A stretch of DNA of 64,000 nucleotides. It comes from Occallatibacter gabretensis. GTDB lineage: Bacteria > Acidobacteriota > Terriglobia > Terriglobales > Acidobacteriaceae. The translations under genes were made by a program, and so were the position numbers. Shown here in pieces: positions 62,583 through 64,000 of the stretch; positions within the stretch are counted from its first letter, which is position 1; each line of letters starts with the position of its first letter. The DNA lies in contig NZ_LAIJ01000009.1 in assembly GCF_001449115.1 (NCBI RefSeq), forward strand, positions 186,001-250,000, in the 5' to 3' direction. Below the pieces are notes generated by a model. The model was given only the letters and a program-made list of their open reading frames with translations. It did not search any database and was not told the DNA's origin.

Positions 62583-63704
62583 TCAGTCGTACTGATAGAT
62601 TACTTTTCCGAACCGATCACGGGCGTTGTAGGTCCGGTCGAGAAAGGCGCCCACATCGCGTCCTGAGTAAACGGAATCGACGGCCACTTTCAGCGTTCCT
62701 CTGTCATAGTCATCCAGCGCCGCCCGCAGATCGCTGGTCAAGCCGATGCAGTTGCCGATGATGTGGAGGTTCTTGAGCATTACGCTGATCAGCTCACGAT
62801 TGGTGCGGTAAGAACGAGGCCGTTGCTGGTGAATCATCTCAAGATACTGATCGTAGAGACCGCAGGTGATGTATTTGGCGCCCACGGCCATCACATCGAT
62901 CGACCGCGACAGATGGAGATCGAAGTAGGGGTCGATCACAAAGTCGAATCCACCGATGCGCGTGACCAGCGGACCGATGACCGGATGAGCTGCAAAGGTT
63001 TCGCACTCCGGATCAACCACGATCAACTCCTTGACCCCCATGCGCTCCAACTCGGCCGAAAAACTGTTCGAGGTGCTGATGGCAAAAACATTCACGTTGC
63101 GCTGACGCAAGGCCTGGATCGCGAAGAGAGACGTGTTCGATTTGGCAGCCGTCACCAGTACATTCGCTCCATCGAAAATCTCCAGCCGTCTGACCATGCT
63201 GTAGGTCGTCTGCGCTCCGATGCTGAATGCGGCGGCCGTCGCGTCCGGTATCGAAGGAGGAATCTTGATAAGTTTTGACTCGTGCAGAATCTGGATTTCC
63301 TTCGAAGCATGATTGGTTGGCACACCCGGACTGACTCCCTCGAAATCGGCTTTCGGATAGTTGTTATTGCCAATAACCCTATCGCCCACGGCAAGGCTTG
63401 AAACCGCCGGCCCGATGGCAAGCACCTCTGCCACGAACTCCGAACCAACGACGTAGAAGCCAGTATCAACGCCCTTGATAGTCATGGAGAAGATGCGGTT
63501 CTTGTCTCGGTAGTTGAGCGAAAAAGCCTTCACCCGGATGAGCACATCGTGTTCGCTGCCGGGTTTCTCTTGGCTAAACGCGGGCTCGGGAGTTTCGACA
63601 ATCCCGCAGGTGACCGGAACATCGTTCATCACAATCGTGTCGATCATCGCGTCCTGGGGGAGCATCATCTTCGTCTTCGCGCCTAGAATTGCAAAATTTC
63701 TCAA
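62583..63704 (-). CDS. MDR-superfamily (zinc-type alcohol dehydrogenase/quinone reductase-like) oxidoreductase
   Basis: A 373-residue medium-chain dehydrogenase/reductase relative. TTG 63704 is supported by GGAGG 6 nt upstream. The GroES-like domain shows VLIRVKAFSLNYRDKNRI, VVGSEFVAEVLAIG and VGDRVIGNNNYP. The Rossmann part includes FDGANVLVTAAKSNTSLFAIQALRQRNVNVFAISTS, in which the Gly-rich dinucleotide motif is degenerate. The catalytic-zinc Cys/His/Cys set is not evident, so it is closer to quinone oxidoreductase-like members. It lies between the NHLP ABC exporter and the sensor kinase, hence a candidate tailoring enzyme. Its real substrate is unknown. Confidence 0.72.
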   Translation of the reverse strand: MRNFAILGAKTKMMLPQDAMIDTIVMNDVPVTCGIVETPEPAFSQEKPGSEHDVLIRVKAFSLNYRDKNRIFSMTIKGVDTGFYVVGSEFVAEVLAIGPAVSSLAVGDRVIGNNNYPKADFEGVSPGVPTNHASKEIQILHESKLIKIPPSIPDATAAAFSIGAQTTYSMVRRLEIFDGANVLVTAAKSNTSLFAIQALRQRNVNVFAISTSNSFSAELERMGVKELIVVDPECETFAAHPVIGPLVTRIGGFDFVIDPYFDLHLSRSIDVMAVGAKYITCGLYDQYLEMIHQQRPRSYRTNRELISVMLKNLHIIGNCIGLTSDLRAALDDYDRGTLKVAVDSVYSGRDVGAFLDRTYNARDRFGKVIYQYD

Positions 63705-63796
63705 CTTCGCCTCCGTGATTTCAACCGCACTTGATTTAAACCTCTCTTGCTACCTGAATATCGCCGTCTCCAACCGTCATGCCATCGTCGTTCGAA

Positions 63797-64000
63797 CTAG
63801 ACCAGTTGCCTCCTTGCCAGTGAAGCGAAGAGGCCATCCTGTTCCAACAGTTCTCCATATGTTCCGCTCTGCACTACTCGGCCCTGATCGATGACGAGAA
63901 TCCTGCTGGCGTTCACTACGGTGCTCAAGCGATGAGCAATTACGATGCGAGTCGCGCGCAGACCTTCGAGACTGCGACTCACAATCGCCTGCGTCTGGTT
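63797..64000 (-). CDS. NHLP-type bacteriocin export ABC transporter ATPase/permease (C-terminal end only)
   Basis: The last 67 codons of a gene that begins beyond the right edge; the reading frame is open from 64000. It shows [26 protein letters not shown], the end of the ABC ATPase domain with the H-loop His (IAHRLST), then [19 protein letters not shown] and the stop TAG at 63797-63799. This tail is very like NHLP export ABC transporter permease/ATPase subunits. Given the five NHLP precursors downstream, it is the probable exporter, perhaps with a separate peptidase-containing partner encoded further right. Confidence 0.78.
   Translation of the reverse strand, partial: NQTQAIVSRSLEGLRATRIVIAHRLSTVVNASRILVIDQGRVVQSGTYGELLEQDGLFASLARRQLV

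Overview
The window looks like a chromosome segment of an acidobacterium (Acidobacteriota, probably class Terriglobia). Grounds: two very long Oar-type TonB-dependent receptors with an N-terminal carboxypeptidase-regulatory-like domain, an orphan MacB-like permease of the ADOP type, sugar catabolism controlled by LacI proteins next to those receptors, a membrane-tied excisionase-like HTH protein, a ReqProp/Y_Y_Y sensor kinase and moderately high GC. No rRNA, tRNA or CRISPR array was seen.

Layout. 1-9120 is an exopolysaccharide block. A tight minus-strand operon (CuA cupredoxin, cytochrome c, nucleotidyltransferase, SLBB export protein, Wzz, membrane polymerase/ligase cut by the window edge) faces a plus-strand group of outer-membrane barrel, mini-cytochrome c and initiating sugar transferase. 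9223-24432 holds an esterase and a LacI-controlled catabolic operon of about 13 kb: TonB receptor, GRP-type sugar permease, ribokinase, two glycosidase-like proteins (one fused to a SUMF1 domain), 2-hydroxycarboxylate transporter, class III CoA-transferase and CitE-like lyase. Two copies of the palindrome TGAAAGCTTTCA flank the divergent promoters. 24433-25424 carries the decayed 3' end of a phage large-terminase gene.

25425-39321 is a second LacI-regulated polysaccharide locus: regulator, Na+/solute symporter, TonB receptor, parallel beta-helix protein, SGNH esterase, GH42 and a GH27/36-like enzyme. A shared GAAANCGATTTC palindrome lies before the regulator and twice before the receptor. 39864-44247 is a three-gene overlapping operon (DUF6962-like membrane protein, FAD oxidase, membrane-anchored CocE hydrolase). 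44606-53190 carries an ADOP permease, an Hsp70-like ATPase, an FAD oxidase and a large alpha-dioxygenase-like haem peroxidase. 53653-55059 has an orphan, probably truncated ImuA/RecA-like gene and a lysine-rich histone-H1-like gene.

55687-64000, all minus strand, is the most interesting part: a natural-product locus of the NHLP (nitrile hydratase leader peptide) type. Five tandem precursor genes share a near-constant leader ending in VAGGTD and encode different hydrophobic, Gly/Ala-rich cores that all end in tryptophan. Upstream in the direction of transcription are an HTH protein, a NarL-type regulator, a beta-propeller sensor kinase, an MDR-type oxidoreductase and the last codons of an NHLP-type ABC exporter. 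No known RiPP maturase (LanM, YcaO, radical SAM) is visible inside the window.
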